Notes: generated by a model not told the origin, from the letters alone. A stretch of 25,447 nt of DNA from Saccoglossus kowalevskii (GCF_000003605.2 NW_003133348.1:374114-399560), one strand, 5' to 3'; positions 1 to 10,497 are shown, counted from the first letter of the stretch. Numbers and translations are program-made.

Positions 1-624
1 ATATGGAATGTTAACCGACTGAAATGTTATATCTGCTTGCCTGCATGGCGTGGAAATCTTGTGAGCAGCAAATAAATAAATATGTCAGCTTTCCAAGTGA
101 AAAAGCAATTATTGGGAACAGCATAAACATATATAGAAGAGGCTAATATTAATATTAACCGTAACTGCCAGAATGTATCAATCCGTCTAGAACATATACA
201 ATAATAAAAGCAACTAGCTTTTAAAATTGCATTGTAGCTTGCCCTAACAATATATACAGCCATTATAGAGAAAACATCGCTCTCTGCTTCACTTATAGCT
301 TATCAGAGGGAAAACTATTTGAATAAATGTACCCCTTATACCCACGTAGATATAAAACACTGGCTTGATTCAGTGCGAAAACGAAAGTACACACACAGGC
401 ACTGACAATACATTGGGCAGCATACAAAAGAATTTGGCATTATTATAATTAAATGTAGTAATATAATATACTATTGGCACGAGCTGAATTAATACTTCCG
501 TGTACTTTCGAGTGGGGTTGTGCAAGTAATGTCGATTACTGTGTTCCACTATTGTTAAGGATGATATTACAGTATTGTGCCAGGCTCGGACGCAAAAAAT
601 AAGACAACGGATCAACTGTATCAC
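1..624 (-). other. Intron 11 of copy A (partial)
   Basis: No exon-like sequence was seen. Positions about 526-580 match 8540-8595 in intron 11 of copy B (shared gtaatgt-gattactgtg...attacagta), so the duplication covers introns as well as exons. The foldback element in intron 11 of B is absent from the part seen here. Confidence 0.6.
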
Positions 625-3600
625 CTTTCAATGACACGTTTTTCTGGGGAAACTGCGGACTCTGACGTGTCAATGTGGGCATCACTAATGCGTCATAATC
701 ATTCAAAGAAGCATCATATTTCTTTCCAAGTTCTATTGCCAGATTTTTGCACTTTGCATATATCATTCCGCCGTAGTTGCGATTTAGATACTCGCCTGCC
801 AACATGTTTTGCTAGAAGAAAGGGTAAAAACAACTCGCATTTCAAGGGGAGATAGAGAGAGGGTTGGAGATTGAAACCACCGCACCACATTTGTATAACC
901 TTATCTCTGTATGAATAATTCAAAATAAAAATTTGCCACATTGACATGGATATGCGACTTCAGTTCCTTGTATAATGTTCATTTTACACTGTTGGATTAT
1001 GGGAATTTATGTTGAATAGATTATACTCTATTGTTTGTACATTGAAAGACACTACAGCCACAATTGTTATAACAACGTGAGTTATTTACCTTGACTCTAA
1101 CAGGCGCATCATTAGGCCTGGATTTGAAGGAGTGGTGAATGCTATCAAACAAGCTGGTTGGATGAAATCCTTTACTACCATAATTAAAACCTGTGACGTA
1201 TCAATCAAAATGATTACACACAATGCGAATCATACTATCATGCCAATGGCCAATCAAATCAATTTATTTTAAGTTGCAATACAAAGATGTACCTACCTCT
1301 CGAAAATGTTGAAACCGCGCCTTGTAATAGTATCCCGCGCCTTATTGTGCCACCAACTGAATATACAAACATAAGAATATGTAAATTATAATTATCACCA
1401 ACACGCTTGGTGTGGACACCATAGTAAGACAGTAAACAATATTGTTAGGTTAATATTTGTTTTTGCACCATAAGCTAATTTAGTATTTCTTATTCCACGT
1501 TTCACAATTTTTCAAACCATTCCATGACACGTGAATATTATTCCTGTACAAATAAGGTTATACTGACAATTTGTCAGCGATTACAGTGAATTTACTATAA
1601 TTACAGCAAAATACAATTGTTTGTACAATCTACCTGAATGCATAGGTATCGAAATCTCATCTACTGATGCACCAGTCTTGGTAAATTGTCTGGCAGCTTG
1701 TCTCACTATATCATCCACATCTTTATCAGACGAGGACGTACCAAACCCCTCCTTGACAACACCGATTTTTATTCCATTCAAATCCCGCGAGAGCTTACAA
1801 AATAATATTATGTGAAGAAGAATTATAATGGTAGTACAAACATGTGTGACTATGCTTTCATATACATAACTATAGCTGATTTGTAATAAAATTATATCGC
1901 TTGGAGACTCAGTGTTTTCGTGCATATAAAATCATGTTATTACTTCAACAAGTTATTAAATGTAAAGTTACAAAATATAAGAAGATGTTGAATTGGTAAA
2001 TTGTACAATATACTACATTGTTTAAGTCGTTACATCGGAATAACTCCACAAATATAGTTATATTACATACTTGTTTAGTGTATTCAGGTACTACTAAATC
2101 ACGTGGTTGTCTCGGATCCACTCCATCGTCGTATCCAGCAAGCACCTGACATATGACATACACAACTAGTATGAACAAAGTGATTGAAACATAATCGCTA
2201 CTATGTTGATTAGATTGCGGTTCAGCTGTGGAAAAGTATAATCAGTAAATTGCTGCACATACCTCTAATAGTAATGCACAATCATAAACCGTTTTCGTCA
2301 TTGGCCCTACATTGTCAAACGTGGACTCCAATGACAGTATACCGGTATATGGTACCAACCCAAATGTTGGTTTCAATCCCACAATCCCACACGATGATGC
2401 TGGACTACGTATGGAGCCTCCCTGGTCAGTACCAAGCGCCATATCAACTGCACCAACTGACACCTGAAACATTGATAATTTAATTGTTTAATTATTTTAA
2501 AAGTGTAAATACAAAAACTGTTCTACCCAGTCAATACAAAGTATAAAGAGCAACATAAATAAAGAAAATATATGAGGTAAATTACAAATTCGGAACATAA
2601 AACAACAAACTGGCGAATAAGTAATTGATAAGTTATATCACAACCACTCAAACAACTCTGACAATTGATCTACAAGAACAAAACAAAACAAGAGCACTAC
2701 AGTACATAGTCGCATCAGTAACAGAAAGAACTTCTTAATAAACATGAAGGTGGGCATCCTATTCTGCATGAGGCGCCCGAATTAATACTTTTTGTTATCT
2801 TATTTAACCACAAGATAATTGTATCTGTCCAAAATATGCTGGAATATATCCTATTTTTAAATCTGTATATGTACTACCCTTGTAGTTCGTATTCATCAAT
2901 TTCCAAAACAAAATATACTTACTGCTTACCAGTGTAACATTCATAGACGTATTGGCGGAGTATTACAATATTACAATAAATACCGACAGAGAACAAATCT
3001 GTTCTTGTCACTGAGCCCATCGCCAACAACATATAAATAACAGCATGTAATGCAATACATAACTCAGTTGTGCACAATTGTATAGGAGGAATTTTTTCCG
3101 GACGAAAAATTGTAAAAGAACAGATAACGTTTATACCAATACAGCACTACCAGTGCTAGATCCACCAGTCATTCTTGTTGTATCGTAAGGATTAGTTACT
3201 GGTCCATTAACAGACGTACAACTGCCACAAGATACACAGCAATTTTCGCAGGTTGATTTGCCGATGATACATCCACCTGTAAAACCACGAATGATATACA
3301 GACTAATAAGGTGCACATTTTACAAATTGCGAAGAGTATATTACACATTTAGAAATATCTGATTCTCCGTTAGAATTTTGAATTTATATAATATAATAAC
3401 CTTCTCCCAGTATCTTGGTAATTACAGTTGCATCATAGTCTGGTGTATATCCATCGAAAAGGCGACTTCCATTGCGTAAAGGTACACCGGCTATTGGTAT
3501 ATTGTCTTTGATAGCGATAGTTTTACCCGCTAGCTTGCCATCACTACTTCCCTTAATATCACAGCGCCAACACCTAATCGGTAATAAACAGTGGAAGAGC

Positions 3601-6600
3601 TATATGATATCAATATAAATGCTGTATATATACATACAACAGCAGTATTGTTGAATTAAAAAAATGTATACATATTCTATATAACAGGTAAAATATGATG
3701 ACATCAATCTTACAAGTTTTACATATAGATTGTTTATATCATGAGTTTTAATTTCTTTCATTGTAAATTAACAAAATAATGGCAAATTACAATATCGATA
3801 TAATCTAATTCATGCGCCTCACGTACTTCACTTTTAACATATTGTTCAAATAACAAATTACACGGTAACGCATACCATACGTACCATGCATTATGTGGGT
3901 TTTCTTCATTTTTCGGTGCCCAACCTGGCGTACGTGGATATATTACGGGTAGTTGTGGTTCTACGAAATCTTCCAGCTTGTCAAACATTTTCAGTGAGCT
4001 CTTAATTTCTTCTACACAATTAGAATAAAAAATAACTGTACTGAACACTATTTGAGGGGAAAGGAACTCGCGCAACTTCCTTGCTCTCCGCGAGATCTCG
4101 GGGCCATTTTCGTTCATCAAAAATGATCATCTTTTTCTATTTTTTTTAGAGATTGTAGATGTGGTATATATTAACAAGAATATACATTTAAAAGAAAAAA
4201 CGTTATGCGAAATCGCTGTGACCATTTCTCATGATTTATTCTACATTTTTCAAGAAAAAAAAAACGCGGCATATCTTCCAATTTATTCATAGTACTCATT
4301 TAAATCCTCAATAAATAATTAAGTCACTTAGCAGTCATGTTATGGCTGTGTCTAACATAACCTCGATGTATAATTAGTGTGACTTATGAACTTTCATAAA
4401 GTTTGATTTGCTTTAAAAAATCTTTTCCGTGAAGATATTTCGTGTGAATTTTGCTCCCGGAAAACCTCTACTACATCCTTAAATGACCGTGCACAGGAGT
4501 GGAAACTAAAATAGAGACCACACAACTAAATAGTTGCTTTGAATGCACTATATTTCCTAAACAATTTCTAGACATTCTAGCTGTATGGATTTGTTGAATC
4601 TTCACCAAAACGCCCAGCACCATGTGTACAACACAAAGTTAACTTTGTAGATTGTGCTCACGTGAGTGTATAAAGTGAGCCAAGTCATTTCAAACATACT
4701 ATACGTTATTTCGTGGAATTGCACACAGTCATGTAACGGCCGCCAATGTGCAAATTCTGCCGATAGTTATATATACAAAATGCTAAATTAACTACCTTGA
4801 TATTCCATTAGTTCATGCTGTTCAAAGGTAAATCCATAACTGTCTGCGATTTCAGCGACATCCGCAATAGTAGGTGCTTGTACAACGTGAGTTCTATACA
4901 CTGACACACAGCCAAAAAGAAAAAAAACATGTATAACTGTATATAGTCAAAGGACAATGAATATATAAATATATATATAAGGTGAACGACGTCCATTTTC
5001 TTAGATACAGTGAGCACAAGTCTATTAAAACATTCCTTAGCTGGGTACAATTGCTGATTTCAACAGCAGTAACATAACGCCATATATATTTTAATTTGTT
5101 ATACACGGACGGTAATCGACTGATGGTTTCTATTTATGTTACGCTTGATAGATTGATTAGCGGCATCATTGATTTAGCCAATCCTAACTCAGACTCACCC
5201 GCTAATTCAACCAGAATACAGGACATCGCGGGTATATCTAACACTGTGATATTCATGGTGGAGGGTAGTTGGATCATTCCAAAGTGAAAAACCCAAAAAC
5301 GTACAAAATCAGGAAGCATAGAATAGTATACCACGACCATAAATTAATTTGAATTAATGAGGGTGGTACGAAATTTTGCATGGGGGAGGGGATCTGCTGA
5401 CCATCCCTGGCGCGACTTTACTAGGGGTTCCGAGGGCATGATCCTCTTTAAAAAATTGAAATCTAGACCTTATGAAACGCTATTTCCTGCATTTTGAGGG
5501 GAAAATTTTGCTCACACAAAGGGTTTCAGCTTGATTTTAGGGGGCGACGCCCCCAACAATTTATCGAGGGGCGACCGCCCCTCTGTCCCCCTGTACCGCC
5601 ACCACTGCAGCATCACAAAATCAACATTCGATATGAAACATTTTCCAATAAGATCAATCGAGTTGAAACTCGGACTCACGGGTGTTTCGCGCATATTTGG
5701 GAAGGGGATTGACTGTGTAATGGGGAATTCTAAACATTATGTACTTCCCAAGTTTAACTTAGTTGCATGGAGTGCCTATCAGAAACAGGATTCGCTATAA
5801 TAATGCATGAATATTTAATGTAGTGAAGACAATAAATACAATCAGTATAGTACGAGCATATATAAGTTTTGCCCAAATTACTCAGCATTGAGCGTCCAAC
5901 TAAATTGTGTCAAAATTACAAATTTTGAGAGAAATCTACAAGAAAAGGAGGCAAACATTCCAAAACAAAGAAAAAACAATAACGAATTAGCATGACAAAA
6001 CAAGGGCGTATTTGTTGTATTGAACGCAAGGATATTTCTCATGATGCAAATAATAAACTGTCGTGTACTGTCGCTCACTGTGTTATTATGTTGGTTCTAT
6101 CGGTGTCAAAATACCCTCGCGTTCACGAATAAATAAACCGGTGTTTAGCGCTGCCTTTAATGACATGGATTAGTTAGATTGCTGACATAAAGTCATATCC
6201 TTGTTGTTGTTAACATACATCGAGCAAGCTGGGATTATCTATCAGTCACTGTCTCGAGTAGGACAAACAGTGGTACGACAAAAGCAAATATATTTTTAGG
6301 CACACCCCTTCCAAACGACGGTGTACAGGTGATAATAAATTTACTTTACCAATATTTACTATATGGGTCAGCCATCTTGAATACGGCTTGACTCATTCGG
6401 TCTCTTTCTTTAGTTCAAGCCGTATACAAGATGGCTGCGCCCATGTAGTAAATATCGTTTATTTTATTATAACGCCGTATTACTGTGTTAGAAACGCCGA
6501 TTCCACGCCGGTGTTTCTTGTTTACACACGTTCTTAGCCAGTGAGAACAAGGCTGTAGACGCTGATAGTATCAGTGAAACAAGTAGTATAACACAGTAGG

Positions 6601-7051
6601 CCACAGAAGGCCGGTTTACTCGGTAAATAAAACTGATTGATAAAACTTAGATAAAACTAATTGGGCAAACCGTCGATGTACTGCGTGATACATTTCACTC
6701 AAACTTTACCGATGTTATTTTTACTTACGGAAGTTTGAGTGAAGGTTACCGTTTTTAAAATTTAGTCTAGGAACTGCATAAAATAGGTTGTATGCAGATA
6801 AGTCAATATGTTTGCTGCATCTACTAGTCGGCATTTCCCGGCGCGGGTTATTACAGTTCACTCGTGGCAACAAGTGACTTTTGGAAACGAAAATATTTTG
6901 GTGTGAATTAAAGGCGCACCGCTCGGATTTCAGAAACACACGTGATTTAATGCTGGAGCCTCCGCTGTAGTCGATGTTGTTTAAACTATGGGTGCTTAAA
7001 CTATTAACTCATATGTACAAGCAATACAAAACCAATGTTACCTTCAGACAT
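1..7051 (-). CDS. Amidase copy A (exons 1-11; 3' end outside window)
   Basis: Multi-exon amidase-signature hydrolase that would cleave a carboxamide to acid plus ammonia or amine; substrate and location unknown. Exons lie at 7042-7051, 4796-4900, 3885-4011, 3401-3573, 3137-3276, 2263-2463, 2071-2145, 1634-1793, 1297-1356, 1090-1190 and 625-811. They join in one open frame of 446 codons plus one base. An N-terminal helical region (residues about 1-75) leads into the amidase core. Lys103 (AIKDN), Ser178 (GGSSTGSA) and Ser202 (DQGGSIR) are 75 and 24 residues apart, the family spacing. [15 protein letters not shown] and the N-terminal domain point to the Rhodococcus-type amidases rather than FAAH or GatA. 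The last exon (about 65 codons in B and C) must lie before position 1. No stop, frameshift or bad splice site was found, so this is the copy most likely to be functional. Confidence 0.87.
625..811 (-). CDS. Copy A exon 11, LVMPTLT segment
   Basis: 187 nt, phase 0 to phase 1, acceptor tcttctag and donor GTGATA. It encodes [15 protein letters not shown], then [19 protein letters not shown], the core strand that ends in the conserved P-T. The terminal exon that should follow is not found between 1 and 624, so intron 11 runs past the window edge. Confidence 0.88.
1090..1190 (-). CDS. Copy A exon 10 (101 nt)
   Basis: 101 nt, phase 1 to phase 0, acceptor tcacag and donor GTAAAT. It encodes [20 protein letters not shown] and ends PVRVK. 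The Y-G-x-K-G-x-x-P-x-S-L core is shared with copies B and C. Confidence 0.82.
1297..1356 (-). CDS. Copy A exon 9 (60 nt)
   Basis: 60 nt, phase 1 to phase 1, acceptor tattcag and donor GTAGGT. It encodes [19 protein letters not shown]. It was found by matching frame, phase and length to the exons at 9274-9333 and 17063-17122 (shared R/G-x-G-I-x-x-x-G pattern). The sequence is quite diverged from C. Confidence 0.72.
1634..1793 (-). CDS. Copy A exon 8, [11 protein letters not shown] segment
   Basis: 160 nt, phase 0 to phase 1, acceptor ttgtaag and donor GTAGAT. It encodes [18 protein letters not shown], then [19 protein letters not shown] and SIPMHS. The L-K-G-x-x-I-G-V-x-x-E-x-F pattern is a standard amidase core strand. 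Confidence 0.9.
2071..2145 (-). CDS. Copy A exon 7, [11 protein letters not shown] segment
   Basis: 75 nt, phase 0 at both ends, acceptor tatgtcag and donor GTATGT. It encodes [16 protein letters not shown] and ends PEYTKQ. The GYD-x-x-DPRQ stretch follows the LLLEV helix in related bacterial amidases. Confidence 0.88.
2263..2463 (-). CDS. Copy A exon 6, nucleophile serine
   Basis: 201 nt, phase 0 to phase 0, between acceptor tgtttcag and donor GTATGT. It encodes [18 protein letters not shown] with the nucleophile Ser202, then [20 protein letters not shown] and [15 protein letters not shown]. This is the most conserved block of the amidase fold and the best-supported exon of the copy. Confidence 0.93.
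3137..3276 (-). CDS. Copy A exon 5, amidase signature cis-Ser
   Basis: 140 nt between acceptor ttttacag and donor GTATAA, phase 1 to phase 0. It encodes [11 protein letters not shown] (usual family form GKTNM/E), a Cys-rich patch CCVSCGSC, and [19 protein letters not shown]. The first Ser of the SS pair is the cis-Ser (Ser178). Absent from copy B. Confidence 0.92.
3401..3573 (-). CDS. Copy A exon 4, catalytic lysine
   Basis: 173 nt between acceptor cgattag and donor GTTATT, phase 2 to phase 1. It encodes WRCDIKG, then GKTIAIKDN with the catalytic Lys103, then [11 protein letters not shown] and [12 protein letters not shown]. The IKDN Lys is the general base of the Ser-cisSer-Lys triad. This whole exon is missing from copy B. 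Confidence 0.9.
3885..4011 (-). CDS. Copy A exon 3, PRTPG...ENPHNAW linker
   Basis: 127 nt between acceptor ttgtgtag and donor GTACGT, phase 1 to phase 2. It encodes [16 protein letters not shown], then YPRTPGWAP and ENPHNAW. The last segment is characteristic of the Rhodococcus-type amidases and joins the N-terminal domain to the catalytic core. The last Trp codon is split by the intron. Confidence 0.87.
4796..4900 (-). CDS. Copy A exon 2, N-terminal domain
   Basis: 105 nt between acceptor gtgtcag and donor GTAGTT, phase 1 to phase 1, 34 whole codons. It encodes the start of the helical N-terminal domain, with [16 protein letters not shown] and ending LMEYQ. The counterparts at 11570-11674 and 20801-20905 have the same length and phase. 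Confidence 0.8.
5374..5607 (+). repeat. GC-rich dispersed repeat, copy 1
   Basis: An island of G- and C-runs in AT-rich DNA, sharing several blocks in the same order with 18379-18570: ttttgcat, atctgctgacca/atctgctcacca, cacaaagggtttcagctt, gggcgacgcccccaa and a gccaccactg/gccgccactgg end. The orientation is the same in both. Short frames across it are low-complexity and do not look like real protein. The family is not recognised. Confidence 0.75.
6352..6455. repeat. Imperfect palindrome (foldback) with about 42-bp arms
   Basis: Arm 6352-6393 and the reverse complement of arm 6412-6455 agree at about 90%, with single-base gaps, around an 18-base loop. Each arm carries agccatcttg / caagatggct and acggcttg / caagccgt. 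Weaker pairing extends outward through gataataaa / ttattata to about 6310-6495, so the full element may be about 185 bp. Probably a small non-autonomous foldback element. Confidence 0.75.
7042..7051 (-). CDS. Copy A exon 1 (mini first exon)
   Basis: Ten-base coding exon, ATG TCT GAA G, followed by donor GTAACA. It ends in phase 1 and completes a Val codon with exon 2, giving M-S-E-V-Y-R-T. The surrounding sequence (acaaaaccaatgttacc on the plus strand) matches the first exons at 12567-12579 and 13326-13335, which supports the choice. Too short to stand on coding evidence alone. Confidence 0.65.
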
Positions 7052-7402
7052 CGTGTACCGTAGTCGTGTATCTATGCGTCAAATATGTCAAAGTGCACTA
7101 TTACAAGATACACATTGAGGTCACACATCAGCTAACGTAAACGTCAGCATTTTGTTGTGTTCATATTTACTGAACACTCAAATACTCGTGACAGTGTTAA
7201 CAAATTGATTCTAGGGTATGTAGAGTTTCATAATATGAACATAATAGACTATATATGGCTTATTGTAATTGAAGAAACGAAACGGGATGACATACATAAT
7301 AAAAATTAAACGGTAATCAAAGAAAATTGGTTTTATACGTACAATAATTACAAAAATATTACAATATACATGTATATTTAAAAATAACAATATTTTAATT
7401 GG

Positions 7403-7501
7403 CCAGTATATTCACCCCTAAGTTGTGTATATACCTTCATAAAACATTTGCCGAAAATAACGGGATTTTAATTACAAAACGGTACGTTTCGCTAATTACA
7501 G
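7403..7501. repeat. Direct repeat, unit 1
   Basis: Shares ccagtatatt, gtgtatata, cataaaacatttgccgaaaa, gggattttaatta and gtttcgctaatta in order with 7576-7674. The units are offset by 173 bp at about 80% identity. This is a local tandem duplication just downstream of copy B. Confidence 0.8.
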
Positions 7502-7575
7502 ATAATCAGAAATCTGTAATCAGCAAAACAAGAGTCTTACACGTACAATATTCACAACTGTCAGACAAAACTTCA

Positions 7576-7674
7576 CCAGTATATTTAGCTTTCAGTCGTG
7601 TATATAACTCCATAAAACATTTGCCGAAAATAATGGGATTTTAATTAGTAAATGGCTCGTTTCGCTAATTATAG
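7576..7674. repeat. Direct repeat, unit 2
   Basis: Second unit of the 173-bp-offset duplication. It differs from unit 1 mainly by scattered substitutions (for example taacggg against taatggg) and ends just before a TAAATAAATAAA tract. Confidence 0.8.
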
Positions 7675-7726
7675 AATAATTATTAATAAATAAATAAATT
7701 AATTCTATCGAACTAGAAAACATTTG

Positions 7727-7732
7727 TTTATT
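7727..7732 (-). terminator. Possible poly(A) signal of copy B
   Basis: AATAAA on the minus strand, 15 nt beyond the copy B stop codon. That would give a very short 3' UTR. AATAAA is common by chance in DNA this AT-rich. Confidence 0.3.
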
Positions 7733-7746
7733 CATCAACCTAAATA

Positions 7747-7937
7747 TTATTTGTACAATTGTTCATAGGCATAAGCAACTTTCAAAACAGTACTCTCATC
7801 AAAGTGCTTTCCCACAATCATCATGCCGACAGGAAGTCCATCTACTTTGTTACCAGTGTTAATAGTAATGGCGGGATGACCTGTGAAATTGAAGCCACCG
7901 AGGTTGGACACGTTGTTATGTAATGCAGTGTTCAGAT
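7747..7937 (-). pseudogene. Copy B exon 12 (terminal exon, stop at 7747-7749)
   Basis: Acceptor acctgtag, phase 1. It encodes [14 protein letters not shown], then [16 protein letters not shown] and AYEQLYK, then TAA. The F-x-x-T-G-x-P-A-I and GLP-x-G-x-x-x-V-G motifs are the standard amidase C-terminal block. The exon itself is undamaged and is the best guide to what copy A carries beyond the window. Confidence 0.88.
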
Positions 7938-8042
7938 CTACAGGTAATATGAAGAGTATACAGTATAATTGATAAACTCGTTGTGTCAGTTTGATGAACA
8001 TGTTCGAACATGTATGCGTTATAATACGGTATAATATATAGT

Positions 8043-8436
8043 ATCAGAGGTTAATTGGGGTTTGCAACGCGCACAGTACTGTATGGTATGGTGACTTCAT
8101 GCCAAGATCCCATCCAAGTCTCATCTCGTAGATAACGAGACTGATGGTATAACCTTCTGACATGACAGGCGGTTTGTAATAAAACAATATAACATGTATT
8201 ACCACATTCATAGTGAAAAATGTAATACATCGAAAATGTATAGAAAATAAAATTATCGTAATCCGTCATATCGTGAGCTGCTATTTTGATCAACCTGGAC
8301 ATCCCAATATCCAAGTTACCTCGAGCATGCGTATTTGCATTTTTCTGAGTTAGAACACTTATGCGAGAGCGAGATTGAAACGGGATCTTGGTATCGTGTC
8401 ACCGTAGTTGCAAACCCCAAGTAATGTACCTCTGAT
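8043..8436. mobile_element. Foldback/MITE-like element in intron 11 of copy B
   Basis: 394 bp with terminal inverted repeats of about 70 bp. The left end starts atcagaggt and the right end finishes acctctgat. Inside, ggggtttgcaac, ggtgac and ccaagatccc recur as gttgcaaacccc, gtcacc and gggatcttgg near the right end. The left copy has an extra duplicated gtatggtatgg stretch. The middle is AT-rich with no transposase, so it is non-autonomous. Flanks are TA-rich and a target duplication cannot be called safely. Confidence 0.82.
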
Positions 8437-8673
8437 AAAATATATAATATGATATATAATATAATGTGATAATCAATCTTAAATGGGGCCAGCTATACTC
8501 AAATTTATACTTTAGTTGTGTCTTTCAAATTGGTCGCGAAAGTAATGTGGATTACTGTGGTCCTCTATTATTACGAGCATATTACAGTAGTGTGTATTTA
8601 TATTGCGCGGGGCTTACATGAGAAAATACTAAAATAGAATAACTGAATCAGATTTACTCTGTCTTACTCCCAC

Positions 8674-8861
8674 CTTTCAATGACATGTTTTTTCTGAGGG
8701 AACTCCGGGCTCCAACGTGTCAATGTGGGCATCACTAATACGTCACAATCATTCAAAGAAGCATCATATTTCTTTCCAAGTTCTATTGCCAGATTTTTGC
8801 ACTTTGCATATATCATTCCGCCGTAGTTGCGATTTAGATACTCGCCTGCTAACACGGTTTC
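8674..8861 (-). pseudogene. Copy B exon 11 (1-nt insertion)
   Basis: 188 nt where A and C have 187. It encodes [15 protein letters not shown] and [16 protein letters not shown], then shifts frame because the plus-strand T-run at 8688-8693 has six T where copy A has five. The last few codons before donor GTGGGA are out of frame. In the intron close to the exon start lies a run of about 12 G (8873-8884). Confidence 0.85.
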
Positions 8862-9059
8862 CTAGAAGAAGGCGGGGGGGGGGGTTGCTATAAACATGAT
8901 TAGTACTATCATAACCAGTACATGACACCACAGTTGTATAACCTTATTTCTGCATGAACAATTTACAATGAAATATGGCCCATTGACATAAATATTCAGT
9001 TCTTTGTGCCTTTTTCATTTTGCACTTTTATATATGATGTGTTAAAATAGTTTGTTTAC

Positions 9060-9160
9060 CTTGACTCTAACAGGCGCATCATTAGGCCTGGATTTGAAGG
9101 AGTGATGAATGCTATCAAACAAGCTGGTTGGATGAAATCCTTTACTACCATAATTAAAAC
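9060..9160 (-). pseudogene. Copy B exon 10
   Basis: 101 nt, nearly identical to copy A exon 10 ([20 protein letters not shown]), with the same acceptor tcacag and donor GTAAAC. Intact in itself. Confidence 0.82.
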
Positions 9161-9273
9161 CTGTGACGTATCAATCAAAACGATTACACACAATATGAAT
9201 ATAACTTTTTGTCAATGGCTAATCAATTAATTTTAAATATTGTTCCAAGATGTGAACACGATAAAGTACCTAC

Positions 9274-9333
9274 CCCTTGGAAATGGAGAAACCGAGCCGT
9301 GTAAAGCTATTCCGAGCCTTATTGTGAAACTGA
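9274..9333 (-). pseudogene. Copy B exon 9 (60 nt)
   Basis: 60 nt, acceptor ttttcag, donor GTAGGT, phase 1 to 1. It encodes SFTIRLGIALHGSVSPFPR, which bridges copies A and C: LGI-x-x-HG is shared with C, TIR and the SV-x-x-F-x-R end with A. Intact in itself. Confidence 0.75.
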
Positions 9334-9489
9334 CTGAAAATACGAACATAAGAATATTTAAACACAGTAAGATGAAACACTTTGACACCGAAGGAAAATT
9401 AACAATATTCACTTGTTAAACTAATATTTGTCAATGTCCCACTACCTACAATAATATTAAAACAAAATACAATTGTTTGTACAATCTAC

Positions 9490-9637
9490 CTGAATGCATC
9501 TCATCTACTGATGCACCAGTCTTGGTAAATTGACTGGCAGCTTGTCTCACTATATCATCCACATCTTTATCAGACGAAGACGTACCAAACCCCTCCTTGA
9601 CAACACCGACTTTTATTCTATTTAAATCCCGCGAAAG
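9490..9637 (-). pseudogene. Copy B exon 8 (12-nt deletion)
   Basis: 148 nt instead of 160. Four codons (I-S-I-P in copy A) are missing between V-D-E and M-H-S, in frame. The rest, [18 protein letters not shown] and [19 protein letters not shown], matches copy A closely. Confidence 0.85.
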
Positions 9638-10104
9638 CTTGCAAGGTATTATTATATAAAGAAGAATTATGATGCCAGTGAATGTGATTATATTCAATTG
9701 TTTGTTGCTTGTTCAGTATAAAGTAATATGAGGTTATTACAAAGATACTGCAAAGTATACACGCAGACAATAGAGCGGAAGTCGATGCGAAATACAAAAC
9801 GTTTAGAACATATTTAACTTCTTTGTGTGTGCTCCGGTCAAACCCTGGGGGCAGCCATGTTTGTTTTTATTATTAGAGGACGCTTACGCGCGTAATCGTT
9901 CCATATTTGGAATTCGCGTTTCATAATATGGTAATGATGAAAATACTCAGTGCAATACCGCAACATTACGGCACGCTGTAACTTATGGCGTCACGGTGTC
10001 ATATGTATAATACCAGAGTATACAAAACGAAGAATTCACATCATTTGTCTCTCGAATAATACACATAATTAATTTTGTAATTCCCACTACATAGAATGAC
10101 ATAC

Positions 10105-10179
10105 TTGTTTAGTGTATTCAGGTACTACTAAATCACGTGGTTGTCTCGGATCCAATCCATCGTCGTATCCTGCAAGCAC
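10105..10179 (-). pseudogene. Copy B exon 7
   Basis: 75 nt, acceptor tatgtcag, donor GTATGT. Almost identical to copy [17 protein letters not shown] ... PEYTKQ. Intact. Confidence 0.85.
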
Positions 10180-10296
10180 CTGACATATGACATACACAAA
10201 TAGTATGAAGATAATAATTGAAACATAATCGCTACTATGTTGATTAGATTGTGGTTCAGCTGTGGAAAACAATGATCAGTAAATTGCTGCACATAC

Positions 10297-10497
10297 CTCC
10301 AATAGTGGTGCACAATCATAAACCGATTTCGTCATTGGCCCTACATTGTCAAACGTGGACTCCAATGACAGTATACCGGTATATGGTACCAACCCGAATG
10401 TTGGTTTCAATCCCACAATTCCACACGATGCTGCTGGACTGCGTATGGAGCCACCCTGATCAGTACCAAGCGCCATATCAACTGCACCAACTGACAC
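10297..10497 (-). pseudogene. Copy B exon 6, nucleophile serine block
   Basis: 201 nt with [18 protein letters not shown] and [20 protein letters not shown], differing from copy A by only a few residues. Donor GTATGT. The nucleophile Ser is kept although the exons with the other two triad residues are gone, so the loss is probably recent. Confidence 0.88.

Larger units (their letters stand above)
4912..7041 (-). other. Intron 1 of copy A
   Basis: About 2.1 kb with no convincing coding sequence. It holds a GC-rich dispersed repeat (5374-5607) and an imperfect palindrome (6352-6455). Positions near 6880-6960 match intron 1 of copy B near 12400-12460 (shared ctcggatttcag and aatgctgg). Confidence 0.55.
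7052..7746. other. Intergenic spacer between copies A and B
   Basis: Upstream flank of copy A and downstream flank of copy B. It is very AT-rich. It holds an AGGTCA half-site near 7117, a TATATA tract at 7250-7256, and the direct repeat pair 7403-7501 / 7576-7674. No gene was seen. Confidence 0.6.

Noticed and set aside
3758-4120. 120-residue minus frame
   Set aside because: It is exon 3 of copy A read through both splice sites; only 3885-4011 is supported as coding.
8051-8314. 87-residue minus frame
   Set aside because: It runs over the terminal repeat and core of the foldback element and resembles no transposase.
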